A stretch of 64,000 nt of DNA, from contig OZ018327.1 in assembly GCA_963969495.1 (NCBI GenBank), forward strand, positions 32,749,175 through 32,813,174, read 5' to 3'. The translations under genes and the position numbers were made by a program. Origin of the DNA: Ceratothoa steindachneri. Taxonomy: Eukaryota > Arthropoda > Malacostraca > Isopoda > Cymothoidae. This document shows positions 35,991-47,065 of this stretch, one piece after another (the stretch's first letter is position 1; each line of letters opens with the position of its first letter). The notes under the pieces were generated by a model. The model was given only the letters and a program-made list of their open reading frames with translations. It searched no databases and was not told where the DNA came from.

Positions 35991-37699
35991 AACTTGTCAT
36001 TTTCTTCCCCATGGGAAAATGGCAAAGCTGGTTGGCGTTTTCTTGGTTTTTCCCCTTGACTTTACCGCCTTTGCCAGCTGTGACTTCTTCTTGAGCGTAA
36101 AAATATCCAAGTTTTCTTCCAAGTCAAGTGACAGGTTTTTAAGGTATTCCCCTTTTTATCCGGTCCCGAAGAGGCCCTGGAAGACCCAACTAATCAGCGG
36201 AAGGCTCTTAGAAAGTGGAAGGAGCCAAGACTCACCTTAGACAGTTCGAAATCTTCTCTCTATTTTTTATCCTTGTACAAATTAGCCACTACACCCTAAA
36301 ATTTAGCCACTATTGGACTACGTTAATAAATTAGCGACTACACACCATAACATAGCAACTACACACCACAATTTGAACCATGTTAATAAATTAATGACTA
36401 ATGAAAGAAACCTAATTGCAACATCCCAAATTTAGCCTTTCTTTCACAAGCCTAATTACTGAATTGGGTTCCTTTGATATCTTTCCTCAGAGAAAAGACA
36501 TTAATTCCTAACCATTATCTTTATTTTTAGCATAATTATAAAGAATACTGACTACTTCCATTCAACTTTTGTCTTTAGCGCATATTTATATATGCCAAGT
36601 GTGTAAGTATTAAACCAACCCACATTCAAAGCATCCCGTCGTTTTTCATTGTTTCCTTGAGTACGACGATAGAAGGAAATCGTTTGCAAAGTCAAGAAAA
36701 ATATTCGCACTCGAATTTAAAACTTCATTCCTTTTTAAGGTTAATTTTAAAGACAAAGGATAAAATTGCGAAACAGTTCATAACATAAGGAAGTTTTTTT
36801 GTCTTTTATTTGAGGATGTTTCTAATTTTCTCGTATTTTACGCAAAATAAAAATACGGGAGAGTTTTCAGAGACTCGGCACAGAATAAAAGATAATTGTT
36901 GGATCTTTTTGGTTTCGTGCAAGTTATCCGATCTTTTTTTGTTTAATAATTTCTCGAAAAATAACAAATATATATATGGAATAAGCGTATGAAACTGGAT
37001 TAAGGGGGAAATTTACAAAAGAGATTGTGCAATCGATCGTTGGTATTATATCCCGAATCCTCAAAAGGTTGATGAAAAAAACGAAATGACCAAAAAACAA
37101 CTAAAATTTTGCTTATTAAATTCGCAATATAAACACAGTATGTTAAGGTGTGTATAAAGAATATGATGGATTACCAAGAAACAAAGAGGTTGGTTAATGA
37201 GCCTCCATTGCAGCAACATGACTTATGTTAAACCAAAACAAAGATGGAGTTCGTATTGGAATTGTACTGGAAGAAGATGCATTGATGGATTTGATGCATT
37301 GATGTATAAACATATTATTCTATGTAGAAATGTAGTGAGAAAATGGGAATCAATGCAGCTTTAGTGCAACGTTGATTTCTTGTTGGATTTGTAGTGGAAG
37401 ATGAGTGGACCATTGATGCTTAAGAGAAGTTATAAGTAAGCTATGCCCCCAAACATCGTTGATTTTATAATTCTTCCCCAACTCCACAAAGACATCAAAG
37501 TTTGCTCTTGCGAAGAGACTTCACAATATACATTCTTCTTCCATTACAACTTCACCAAGAAAGAAAGGTTTGCTCTTGCACCGAAACATCAAAGATTTCA
37601 TTCTCCTTCCATCACAACTCTGTTCAACAACGACTGTTTATGTATTCTGCAACGAGTGTGCACAAAGTTCCTATTTAAACTGATGCTCATTTTAAGGGA
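35991..37699. other. AT-rich intergenic DNA with a short repeat
   Basis: No gene recognised. 36280-36405 contains three to four degenerate copies of a unit with TTAGCCACTACACACC. The rest is AT-rich and featureless, apart from a mildly repetitive stretch with GATGCATTGATG near 37280. Confidence 0.5.
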
Positions 37700-37739
37700 A
37701 GTTTCGAGATCTTTGCGAAATAGGTTTCTAGTTCTTTTT

Positions 37740-40490
37740 TTACGTACGTTTTGACCTCTTTCTAAAGTTTGTTTCAAGGATTTTCTGAAATTTTTTGTGA
37801 CAGCTTTTTAAAAATACGTTTCGAGCTTTTCTTAAATAGGTTTCTAGCTGTTTCAGAAATGAGTATTGGGCTCGTTCTAAAGGACGTTCCGAGCTCTTTT
37901 CGAACTACATTTTAAGCTTTATTTAAATTATGTTTCAAGCTCTTTCTGTAATACTTTTTGAAGTGTTTCTAAAATGCATGAAGTAATTCTGAAGTACATT
38001 TCGGCCCTTTTCTAAATAGCAGTTCAAAGTCGCTCTAAAATACGTTTCGAACTCTTTCTGAAATATAGTTGATTCTCTTTCTGAAATACTTTTCAAGCTC
38101 TTTTTAAAATACATTTAGAGCTCTTTCTGAAATACGTTTCTGGTTCTTTCTGAAATACACTTCGAGCTTTTCATGAAATCTGTTTCTCTCTCTTTCTAAA
38201 ATATGTTTCAAATAATTGCTGAAAAATGTTTTGAGCCCTTTCTGAAATACGTTTCTAGCTCTGTCTGAAATGCATTTCAAGCTCTTTCTGAACTCAAATT
38301 GGAGCTAATTTTACTCTCTGGCATACGCTTTATCTTCGTTTTTCAAAAGGCTTCAAGCTCTATCTGAAAAGGTTTCGAGATCTATCTGAAATATGTTTCG
38401 ATTTCTTTCTGAAATACGTTTTAAGCTCTTTTTTAATTAACTTCGAAGTAATTCTGAAATAAGTTTCGAGTTTATCCTGAAATAAGTTTCAAGCTCTTTC
38501 TGAAACTCGTTTTATTCCCTTTCTGACATATGTCTTGAGCTCTTTCTGAAATGCGTTTTGATTTCTTTCTTAAGTACGTTTCGTTCTCTTTCTGACGTAC
38601 GTTTGAAGCTCTTTCTGAAATACGTTGTAAGCTCTTTGTGTTATACGTTTTGATCTCTTTCACAATAAGTTTCGACCTCTGTCTGAAGTAGCTTTCGAAC
38701 CCTTTCTTAAATACGTTTAGGCTCTTTCTGAACTACGTTTCGAACTCTTTCTAAAATAGTTTTTGCTCTCTTTCTGAAATGGATTTGCTGAAATACATAT
38801 CAAACTCTTTCTGAAATAACTTTTAGCTCTTTCTGGAATAAGTTTCAAATTCTACCTGTAAAACCGATTCGAGTTCTTACCAAAATAATTTTTACCTCTT
38901 TAGGAAATATGTTTCAAGCTCCCTCTGAATTACATTTCGAGTTCCATCTGAATTCTGTTTAGAACTCTTTCATAAATCCGTTTGAGGCTCTTAAAGAAGT
39001 ACACTTCGAGCTCTTTCGGAAGTACGTTTTGAGCTCTTTCTGAATTTATTTTCAAGCCTTTCCTAAAATATGTTTCGATCTATGTCTGAAATATATATCA
39101 AAAACTTTCTGAAATTCGTTTTCGAGCTTTTTATGGAATACATTTCTAGCTCTTTCTAAATTTTAATTCGAGCTCTTTCTGAAGCACGTTTCGAGCTATT
39201 TGTGAAAGTCGTTTCCATCTTTTTCTGAATTTATTTTCAAGCCTTTCCTAAAATATGTTTCGATCTATGTCTGAAATATATATCAAAACTTTCTGAAATC
39301 CGTTTTTGAGCTTTTCATGGAATACATTTCTAGCTCTTTCTAAATTTCAATTCGAGCACGTTTCGAGCTATTTGTGAAAGTCGTTTCCATCTTTTTCGGA
39401 AATACGCTACAAACAATTTCTGAATACTTTTCGTTCGATCACTTTCTTTAGTGCTTTTCAAGATTATTTAGAATTACGTTTCGTGTTCATCTGAAATACA
39501 TTTGAGCTCTTTAGAAATTCGTTTCGAACTCATTCTTAAATATGTTTCGAGGTTTTTCTTAAATATGTTTCAACCTCTTCCTGAAATACGTTTAAACTCA
39601 TTCTGAAATGCGTCTTGAGCTTTCTTATATATCTTTCGAACCTCTTTGAAATAAGATTCTAGCTCTTTCTAAGGTAAGTTTCGACCTCTATTTTAAATAG
39701 GTATAGAGCTATTTCTGAAATACTTTACAAGCTTTTTCTGAAATACATTTCGAGCTCTTTCTGACATAAGTTTCGAGCGTATCTGAAATACTTTTTGAGC
39801 TCTCTCCGTTATAGATATTCAGGTTTTCTGAAATAGTTTTGAAGCTCTTTATAACATAGGTTTTGAGCTCTTCTGAAGGACAATTCGAGCGCTTTCTTAA
39901 ATACGTCTCAAGCTTTTTATGAAATACGTTTCGAGCTTTTTCTGAATTACGTTTCGAGTTCATTTCTGAAAAGTTTTTCGAGCTTTTTCTGAAATACGTT
40001 ACATGCATTTTTTATAGATATTCAGGCTTTTCTGAAATAGTTTTCAAGCTCTTTCTGAAATACATTTCAAGCACTTTCGGACATAGTCTTTGAGCTCTTT
40101 CTGCAGGACAATTCGAGCCCTTGCTAACATAAGTTTCAGCTCTTTTTCCATATACGGTTCGAGATGTTTCTGAAATACGTTTCGAGCTGATTCTAAATTA
40201 AGTTTGAGCTCTTTTTCAAATTCGTTTCGAGCTCGTTCTGAAAATATTTTGACCTCTTCCTGAAATGCATTTAGAGCTTTCTTAAATACCTTCCGAACCC
40301 TGTTTCAAATACGTTCCTAACTCATTATGAAATACCTTTTGAGCTCTTTCCTAAATATGCATCTAGCTATTTTTGGAATAGGTTTCGAGCTCTTTCTGAA
40401 ATACACTTTGCTCTCTTTTTACAATCGTTTAAGCTATTTCTGAGATACTTTTCGAGCTCTTTCTAAACTGCGTTTCGAGCCACATGGACT
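37740..40490. repeat. Satellite array, 23-bp unit
   Basis: More than 100 degenerate head-to-tail copies of a 23-bp unit close to GAGCTCTTTCTGAAATACGT plus TTC. Because 23 is not a multiple of three, an open stretch reads through all three frames over three units. The minus strand therefore gives 23-residue pseudo-repeats (for example ETYLRKRSN and SERA.NV.QK). The ORFs at 38472-38663 and 39709-40008 are by-products. A near-perfect longer duplication sits at about 39042-39200 and 39217-39390. Confidence 0.95.
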
Positions 40491-41280
40491 TTCTTGGAAT
40501 TACTGAAAATCTCATGAGTTTATGTTAAACCATTTTCAGCTGCAAATCTCCCTATATAATGCACTTGAGTCCCTAAATAAAGGTCCAACTCTAACATTCG
40601 TACATATTTCTTTCCTTATTGGTCATTATTTTGCCCTTTAGCAATACAATATCCATTGGGCTAAAAATAAAAATATATACACGTAAAACAACCCATTAGA
40701 ACGAGGTTTTGATCATGGGGTTTGTATAAGTACGATGTGGCTGACGATCCACCTACAAGGATTCCATGACTAGTTTGCGGCAGAGCGCGCGCACGCTGCT
40801 GAAGGAGGCGCAGCAGTTTCAAATTGGGCCTACATTTGCCATCTGGCCTGAGAATATTACCAGATTTACAGCACGAAAATATCAATGTATGTTGCGTTAA
40901 TAGCAATGTACAACAAGTTGAGACTATAATAATTATATTCCAAATATGATTTATAGGTAAATTAAAATGAATATTGGAGGGCGGGGGGTTCTTCTTCATT
41001 TGTGGAAGCATAATTTAGACATACCCAGGTATTTCATTTTTCCATTTGAATCAAGTCTCCCCCTGTGAAATAAAGGCATCGTAAATGAGCGCACATCGGT
41101 GATAATTTTTTTACGAACTTCTCTCCTTTTTAATTGTAAAACGTAAAGATTATCTTGATTGACGATGAAGAGTATTTGGGTAGCCACTCTGTGTGAGTGT
41201 ATTGTTTGATAGACCCACAATCACACTCAAGGTGCTCCCCAATCCCCTTTCCTGTAGTGATATCCTTTCTAGCAGATGCC
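40491..41280. other. Intergenic, no gene recognised
   Basis: A slightly GC-richer patch at 40720-40860 without motif; otherwise AT-rich. Confidence 0.4.
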
Positions 41281-41720
41281 AAGGCAATTTGTCATGTTTT
41301 GACAATCTTTTTGAAAAAAAAATATTTGTGGACTTGTTATTAACATTTTTGGTAGGCCTTATTGGCCTCGTTATTAACAATCTTTTTAAACAAACTATTT
41401 GTTTGCTTGTTAACAGCCCTTTTTATAAACCATTTGTGGACTTTTTATTAACATTCTTGGTAGGCCTTAGTAGCCTCTTTATTTACAATCTTTTTAAATA
41501 AACCATTTTTAGAAACCATTTGTGGACTTGTTATTAACATCTTTTGTAATAATTTTATTATGGACTTGTTATCAACAAACCTTTGGAATTGGCGTGTTTG
41601 TGGACTTGCTATTAAAATCATTTGGGCTTAACATCTTGTGACCTTGTTATAAAGAATCCTTTGGTGGATACCATTTGGAAACGTGTTGTTATGAACAGCT
41701 TTTTGAAGTTATTTTTTGAA
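41281..41720. repeat. Degenerate ~107-bp and shorter tandem repeats
   Basis: Units begin TTTGTGGACTTGTTATTAAC and continue with TTGGTAGGCCTTATTGGCCT. Clear starts are at about 41326, 41433 and 41519, then shorter degenerate copies follow to about 41720. Confidence 0.8.
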
Positions 41721-42594
41721 CTTGTTATTGACAAGCTTTCAGGGATAAATTCTTTATAATAATCACAATTTTTTAATGAAAAAGAAAATCCTTTTCAAAA
41801 TTAGTGTACATCTTGATTCGCCCATTCTTCGACCTTTATGCAAATATAAGCCTACAAATGCTAGGCCTATTCGATGGGATCATGCATCCGTTCAAATATA
41901 GTCGTAGCTTAAATAAAACTTATTTTTACGAAAACAATACATGATTTTGTTTATCATTGTATACCTTTGTATGGGTGTCCAAGTTCGTACTTGTAAATGT
42001 TTGTGTTCCTAGTAGAAACTAGTTGCTGCACGTTTATTACGAGATCTCCCCGTCAGGTATATTGTGTTGAGTCCGTTATTACTTGTCATGCTCTGCTATT
42101 ATCGCTATTTGTATTTTTGGTATTTAGCCATCTTTGTTTTAATTTGTGCATCTCTATTTTTTTAAATGAAAATACCACCGTTGGTTACATCATTCTCTTT
42201 TCTCTATCAAAATTTTCAGTGAATCCCCTGGAAGATTTTCAAGTGACGGGAATTTAATATTAATAAAATATTTATTATTTAATTAATTCGAGCTTATTCC
42301 TTCTTCCAAATGACCCGTAGCACTTCTATTGATATATACAGCATATCTTCTAGACCACTACACCCTAAGAGTAATTTATATATTCTAAAAACATATAATT
42401 GAATCCCTACTATGATTTTCTCAACTCTAACGGGAAACAGAAATTGAAATCTTGGAATTAATAAAGTTTCCCATTAAGGAATAGAAAATGTGACTAATTT
42501 ACTGGACAATATATTTATATTCTTTAATCATTGTAAATTCTTCGAGAAATATCCGTAGATTGTAACTATTTTTCTTGAGCTTCCTTTTGAGCAA
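41721..42594. other. AT-rich, nothing recognised
   Basis: No coding or repeat feature could be supported. Confidence 0.4.
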
Positions 42595-43115
42595 AACTTG
42601 CAAGACGATCACTACCTATACTCCCGAGATGGCCGAGTACTTGGTCTCAAATTGACATCAAAAGGATATGCTGCGCACTTTAGAGAAAATATTGGTGCGG
42701 CCAAAAGGGCGTTAGAGTTGCTGTTCCGTTCCAGGCCTCTTTCACCACAGAACAAAAAGAAACTATTTATGCTCCTGGCGAGACCACTATTGCTATACCC
42801 CGCTATTTCCCTGCATGTTTCAAGCCAGACACTGATGAGAAAAGCTCAAGCGGTCGGAAATATAGCAACAAGATTTATGTTACCCTTCAAGCCCGGATTC
42901 CATCGATACTTCTTCATGAAATTACCGATATTGAACCAATAAACATTACCCTGCATCAACGAGCAAAAGATATATGAGAAAAGATAGACCAATACTTACC
43001 AGAAGAACTTACCCAACAAATATAACTCTTAGAAGACCTACCGGATTTACACTTTAAACTCTCGTTCGCAAGTAGCTTTCTGCAGACGCGGCCGGCGATC
43101 TATCCCATTTATAAA
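42595..43115 (+). pseudogene. Jockey-type RT thumb fragment
   Basis: The plus-strand frame 42598-42942 contains GRVLGLKLTSKGYAAHFREN, then KKLFMLLARPLLLYPAISLH. It aligns with the equivalent part of the jockey ORF2 at 31384-31560 (KVLGLQFTSKGYKVHI). Degraded C-terminal sequence follows after the stop at 42942, to about 43115. Both ends are truncated. Confidence 0.78.
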
Positions 43116-43589
43116 TGAAAATGATGCTAAAAATAAAGAGAAAAATAATTAAAAAAAGATCCGTAGTAGACAAAATAATGACATTAAAAGTAAAAATGAA
43201 CAATGAGAAAATAATGAATAGATGACAAATAACAAAAGGAATAATGCAGAGACAAGGTCTCTTAAATTACAGAAGAGGTTTGTCAATGAAAGCAAAGGCT
43301 CCAAAGCGAAACAACATCAAGGAAACAAGAGGAAGAAATAGGTAAACAACTGAGGTTACCAGACAATCTGGTACATTTTTTTCTCTTCCTACAAACACTT
43401 TTTTCTACCTATCTCTCTTATCTATCCGATACACATTTTTCCTTCTTAAAACGTCCTTAATTGTTACTATTATGCTATTGAATAATTGTCAAAATTATTA
43501 AGATAGGTTTTCGTAGTACTTTTAAGGAATGTTAAGTTCGCCCCTAACATGCCTCTCATCAAATCGTTAGAGACTAGCTAGCATTGTAC
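43116..43589. other. AT-rich, nothing recognised
   Basis: A-rich low-complexity text (43120-43250) and no motif. Confidence 0.4.
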
Positions 43590-43738
43590 AAATAGCATGG
43601 AAGACCGCCAATGTGATATATATATTTAAGAAGGGGAATAAAGTAATAATGTCCAATTACCAGCCAGTGAGGTTGACATCAATGGTGGGAAAAATGATGG
43701 AATTTATAATAGCGAAATTTATTAGGGATCACTTACAC
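43590..43738 (+). pseudogene. LINE reverse transcriptase fragment (fingers)
   Basis: The plus strand reads AWKTANVIYIFKKGNKV, then SNYQPVRLTSMVGKMMEFII and AKFIRDHL. This matches the finger block 'W..A.V.PIFKKG....YRPVSLTS..GK..E' of CR1/RTE-like LINEs. It stops abruptly at 43738, where a different sequence begins. Confidence 0.75.
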
Positions 43739-43975
43739 TACCGAGCAAAATAAGAGAACGATTTCCTTTATTAAAATATTTTCAAAAATATGATGAGTAG
43801 GTAAATGGAATTTCCATGGTAAACACAGGCAAACATTTAATATATTTTATGGAGATTTCAGATGATACAATCGTATATTCAAAAAATTATCATAAATAAA
43901 CTAACAATAAAATATTGACATGTGCAAAATAAGAGAACGATTTTTCAGGAATATTCTAGAAGTTTCTTGAAATCA
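43739..43975. repeat. Segment bounded by a twin motif
   Basis: GCAAAATAAGAGAACGATTT occurs at about 43746 and again at about 43923 in direct orientation. The first copy begins exactly where the LINE fragment stops. It may be a remnant of a DNA transposon end. No transposase is present. Confidence 0.45.
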
Positions 43976-44059
43976 TTTGGAAACATTTTGCTCTGAGGGT
44001 AAGAAGCTATTATTAATGGTATATGTTTACAGTTCTCTCTATGTTTCATCATCTTACTT

Positions 44060-45610
44060 AGATCTGTTTTATCGGCTACCTAAGATACATAAGACTGGAT
44101 GCCCTCTTCGTCCCATTCTTGCTTCTTACACTCTTCCTTCCTATAAAATTGCTAAGTTTTTAGTTCCTCTGTTAACCTCTTTTACTTCCAATCTATATAC
44201 CATTAATAATAGCTTTGATTTTGCTTCTGAAATCGCAAAGTTTGAATCGTCAAGTCCTTTTTTCTTTTCTAGCTTTGACATCACGTCCTTATTTACAAAT
44301 ATTCCCCTTCAGGCAACTATAGAGATTATTTTGACTAAAGCCTTTCCGGATAGAAATGCTCTATTTAATGGTTTCAGTTTTTCACAATTTTCGCAGTTAT
44401 TGCATCTATCTGTCAAGGACAACTATTTCACTTTCAATGGCGTGGTTTATCATCAAATTGAAGGTGTTGGGATGGGAAGCCCACTAGGTCCGATATTCGC
44501 AAATATTTTCATGTGTAATTTTGAAGATAGACTCTTCCGTGATTGCCCTTCTCAATTTCGTCCTTTATTCTACAAAACATACGTTGACGATACCTTTGCG
44601 TTTTTTTCTTCTTGTCCCTTGTTCAAAAAGGTTTTTCGATTTTATAAACAATTTATACCCTAATATTACTTTCACTCAAGAACATGAGATTAATAATGTG
44701 TTGCCATTTCTAGATGTTAATGTCTCTCGTACCCCTTCCGGCATTCAAACTTGTGTTTTTAGAAAACCAACTTTCACAGGGAAGGGTTTAAATTTCTTTA
44801 GTTTCTGTGATTTAACATGCAAAATTGGCGCCATTAAAACACTCCTCTTCAAAGGCTTTAATTTGTCTTCCACTTATTTTAGTATGCATTTTAAATTCAA
44901 ATTTTTAAAAGAATACTTTGTAAAAAATGATTACCCCTTATCTTTAGTTGAAAGCTATATTAGGAAGTTCCTCTTCGGGCTTTATAACCCCTCCACTTCT
45001 TTTAATTTCCCAAAGGAAATTAGGTATGTCCTGTTACCAGACATCAGCCCTTGTAATGACCTTCTACGAAAATGTTTAATTTCCATTTTTATAGAAATTT
45101 TATTGTCAAATTAATTTGAAACTTATATTTATTAATAACAAAAATATTGGTAATTTCTTTAAAGTGAAGGACAGTATTTCCACGCCGTTTAGTTCGTGCA
45201 TTGTATATAAATTCATTTGCCCTAGCTGTAAGTTGGGGACCTATATAGGAAGCACAGTACGTACTCTTCAGTCGCGTTTTTGTTCTCACATGGGAATTAG
45301 CCATAGAACCGGTAAAACATTAAGTAACATAGAGTTTTCTTCCATCAGGAAACATGCTGTTGATTATAAAACAGACGTGTCCTTAAATGATTTTTCTGTC
45401 TTAAAATTTGCTAAATCTATTTCATCTCTCCGCATTAAAAAATCACTCTGTATTAAATACAACCACCCAAATTTAAATAAGGACACGTCAGTCATCCTTT
45501 CCTCTGTTTATAACTTAACCAAGCCGTATTCATTCTTTGAATTCCTGCCTGTTTTCACTCGTCATTGTGATCCGACCATGGAAGGTAATGTTTCAGTGTC
45601 TATATTTTAG
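44060..45610 (+). pseudogene. Penelope-like element: reverse transcriptase plus GIY-YIG endonuclease
   Basis: Frame 1 (to 44663) has LPKIHKTGCPLRPI, SFDITSLFTNIPL with a catalytic Asp, VGMGSPLGPIFANIFM and YKTYVDDTFAFF (intact YVDD). A frameshift near 44640 leads to the thumb block NNVLPFLDVNVSRTPSGIQT (to 45114). A second shift leads to the endonuclease at 45116-45610: FICPSCKLGTYIGSTVRTLQ, SRFCSHMG and later NLNKDTSVILS. GIY-YIG fused to this RT defines Penelope-like elements, whose endonuclease nicks the target for primed reverse transcription. Only two frameshifts separate it from an intact gene. The N-terminus before LPKIHK is missing. Confidence 0.88.
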
Positions 45611-45880
45611 TTTTACGTTTTGTTTGTATCCAATTCTCTATTTTTCCATTTCAATTGTTTAATTTTGTAATATTACGTTTACTTTGTTTGTCCTTAATTG
45701 ATAGTATCTCTTTACAAATATTTTGCTGTTCTTTGCCTCACTATTTTGTTTGTTCATTAACGTAACGTTCATTTTATATTTTTAACATCGTTTTTGTGAT
45801 TTTCTCTGATCTGTGGATTTTACTTTGAACTTGTGCTGTTATTTATGTTTTTAGGCTTAGATTACTCATATAGAATTTGT

Positions 45881-45930
45881 TTTTAGCTCCTGATGATGGG
45901 TTTTGTAATAACCCGAAACGTTGGAATTAA
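45881..45930 (+). ncRNA. Candidate hammerhead ribozyme core in the Penelope-like 3' region
   Basis: CTGATGA (45890-45896) is followed by a 5-bp stem, GGGTT (45898-45902) with AACCC (45910-45914), then GAAAC (45915-45919) and GTT. This is the order of the hammerhead core: CUGAUGA, stem II, GAAA, minimal stem III, GUH. Sequence after GTT partly pairs with the sequence before CTGATGA (stem I, imperfect). Penelope-like elements are known to carry minimal type I hammerheads beside their ORF, and this one lies about 280 bp after the GIY-YIG stop. One extra base at the foot of stem II is atypical. Confidence 0.5.
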
Positions 45931-45964
45931 AGATGGGACCCGCCTTCTTCGTTTTGTCCTTCTT

Positions 45965-45969
<5 letters not shown>

Positions 45970-46005
<36 letters not shown>
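45970..46005. repeat. (TA)n microsatellite
   Basis: TA repeat following the probable 3' end of the Penelope-like element. Confidence 0.97.
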
Positions 46006-46010
<5 letters not shown>

Positions 46011-46044
46011 GAAAAACTCACAAAGTATCACGTGAGGGTGGCAA

Positions 46045-46190
46045 ATGAATGCAATATCCCGCAGGAAAAAATGAAAAGGTGTTTCCAAGTACTTTCGAAC
46101 TTTATTAAGTTCCTTATCCTTGATAAGGAACTTAATAAAGTTCGAAAGTACTTGGAAACACCTTTTCATTTTTTCCTGCAGGATATTGCA

Positions 46191-46195
<5 letters not shown>
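46045..46195. repeat. Long hairpin: 74-bp inverted arms, 3-bp loop
   Basis: The left arm 46045-46118 and right arm 46122-46195 are reverse complements with a single mismatch (C/T at the CCGCAGG/CCTGCAGG position), separated only by CTT. It sits between (TA)n tracts at 45970-46005 and 46194-46258. No ORF of its own. It looks like a foldback element or a palindrome formed by replication template switching. Confidence 0.97.

Positions 46196-46258
<63 letters not shown>
46194..46258. repeat. (TA)n microsatellite
   Basis: TA repeat starting at the right edge of the hairpin. Confidence 0.97.
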
Positions 46259-46260
<2 letters not shown>

Positions 46261-46639
46261 CCATGAACATAGGTCCGGAAATGCTTGGTTCCGAGTTATA
46301 GACTATTCAAACACCTGCTATCAGCATTCCTTTATCTCCCACAGGTGGCGTCTTTCAGCACAGGATTCCGTTGAACTCGATCAACTAGTTGTCTGGATAG
46401 TGGTGCATCGTGAGTGGACATGGACTTAAACCAAGAGAGAAGGAGAGAAGATATGCACTTCGTGTATGGTTTGGCGAACGGTAATGTTGTAGAAGGTGGT
46501 CGTCTGCACCAGGAAACGTTCCCAAACCGAAGATGCCCCAGTAGGAAAACATTTTAGGAGCCCATCTGGCGAGTGCCTTCTTCGGCATAAGCACCGTACT
46601 CACTGCAGCCTACAACAAGGCTATATTAAAAAAACAAAT

Positions 46640-47065
46640 AACAGGGATAAAAAGATTATAGGCTAAACACAATAACAAAAAAGAAAACAAAGCAAAAAGA
46701 TAACAAGAAGGAAGCGGGATCCAGCATCTGGGCTGCAGCGCAGGAGAAGGCGACCCACAACAAACAGTCAAATAAAGTAGAGAACGCCAGCCTCCTCCAA
46801 AAAGTCATATAGTCCGCAAGTCTGTTTGCACGAACTAGTCCTGAGTACAAGGAACAATCCATAGTGACCCCGCTCGTTCCGGCACCGGGCAGGTAACTTG
46901 CGCGAAGGTGACCAAGACTGGCACATTCAACAAGAATGTGCCGAACAGTCTGGGGGACAACGCAGTCGTCGCAATTAGAGGCAGGCGAGCGCTCCATTAA
47001 ATGGTGGTGCGTCCCGCTAGTGTGTCCAATTCGAACCTCGTGGTGGCGACAGAGGACGACCAAGG
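46640..47065 (-). pseudogene. LINE 3' end: post-RNase H zinc-binding region
   Basis: The minus-strand frame reads RIGHTSGTHHHLMERSPASN, then CDDCVVPQTVRHILVECASL. The 'IGHT...H..L.....P.C..C....T..H.L.EC' arrangement is the C-terminal zinc-binding region of I/jockey-superfamily LINEs. Low-complexity hydrophobic text follows. The 3' flank down to 46385 is probably its untranslated region. Truncated upstream at about 47065. Confidence 0.7.

Noticed and set aside
38472..40008. Minus-strand ORFs giving Ser/Lys/Arg-rich repeat proteins
   Set aside because: They arise from the 23-bp satellite read through three frames. No start context or conserved domain is present.
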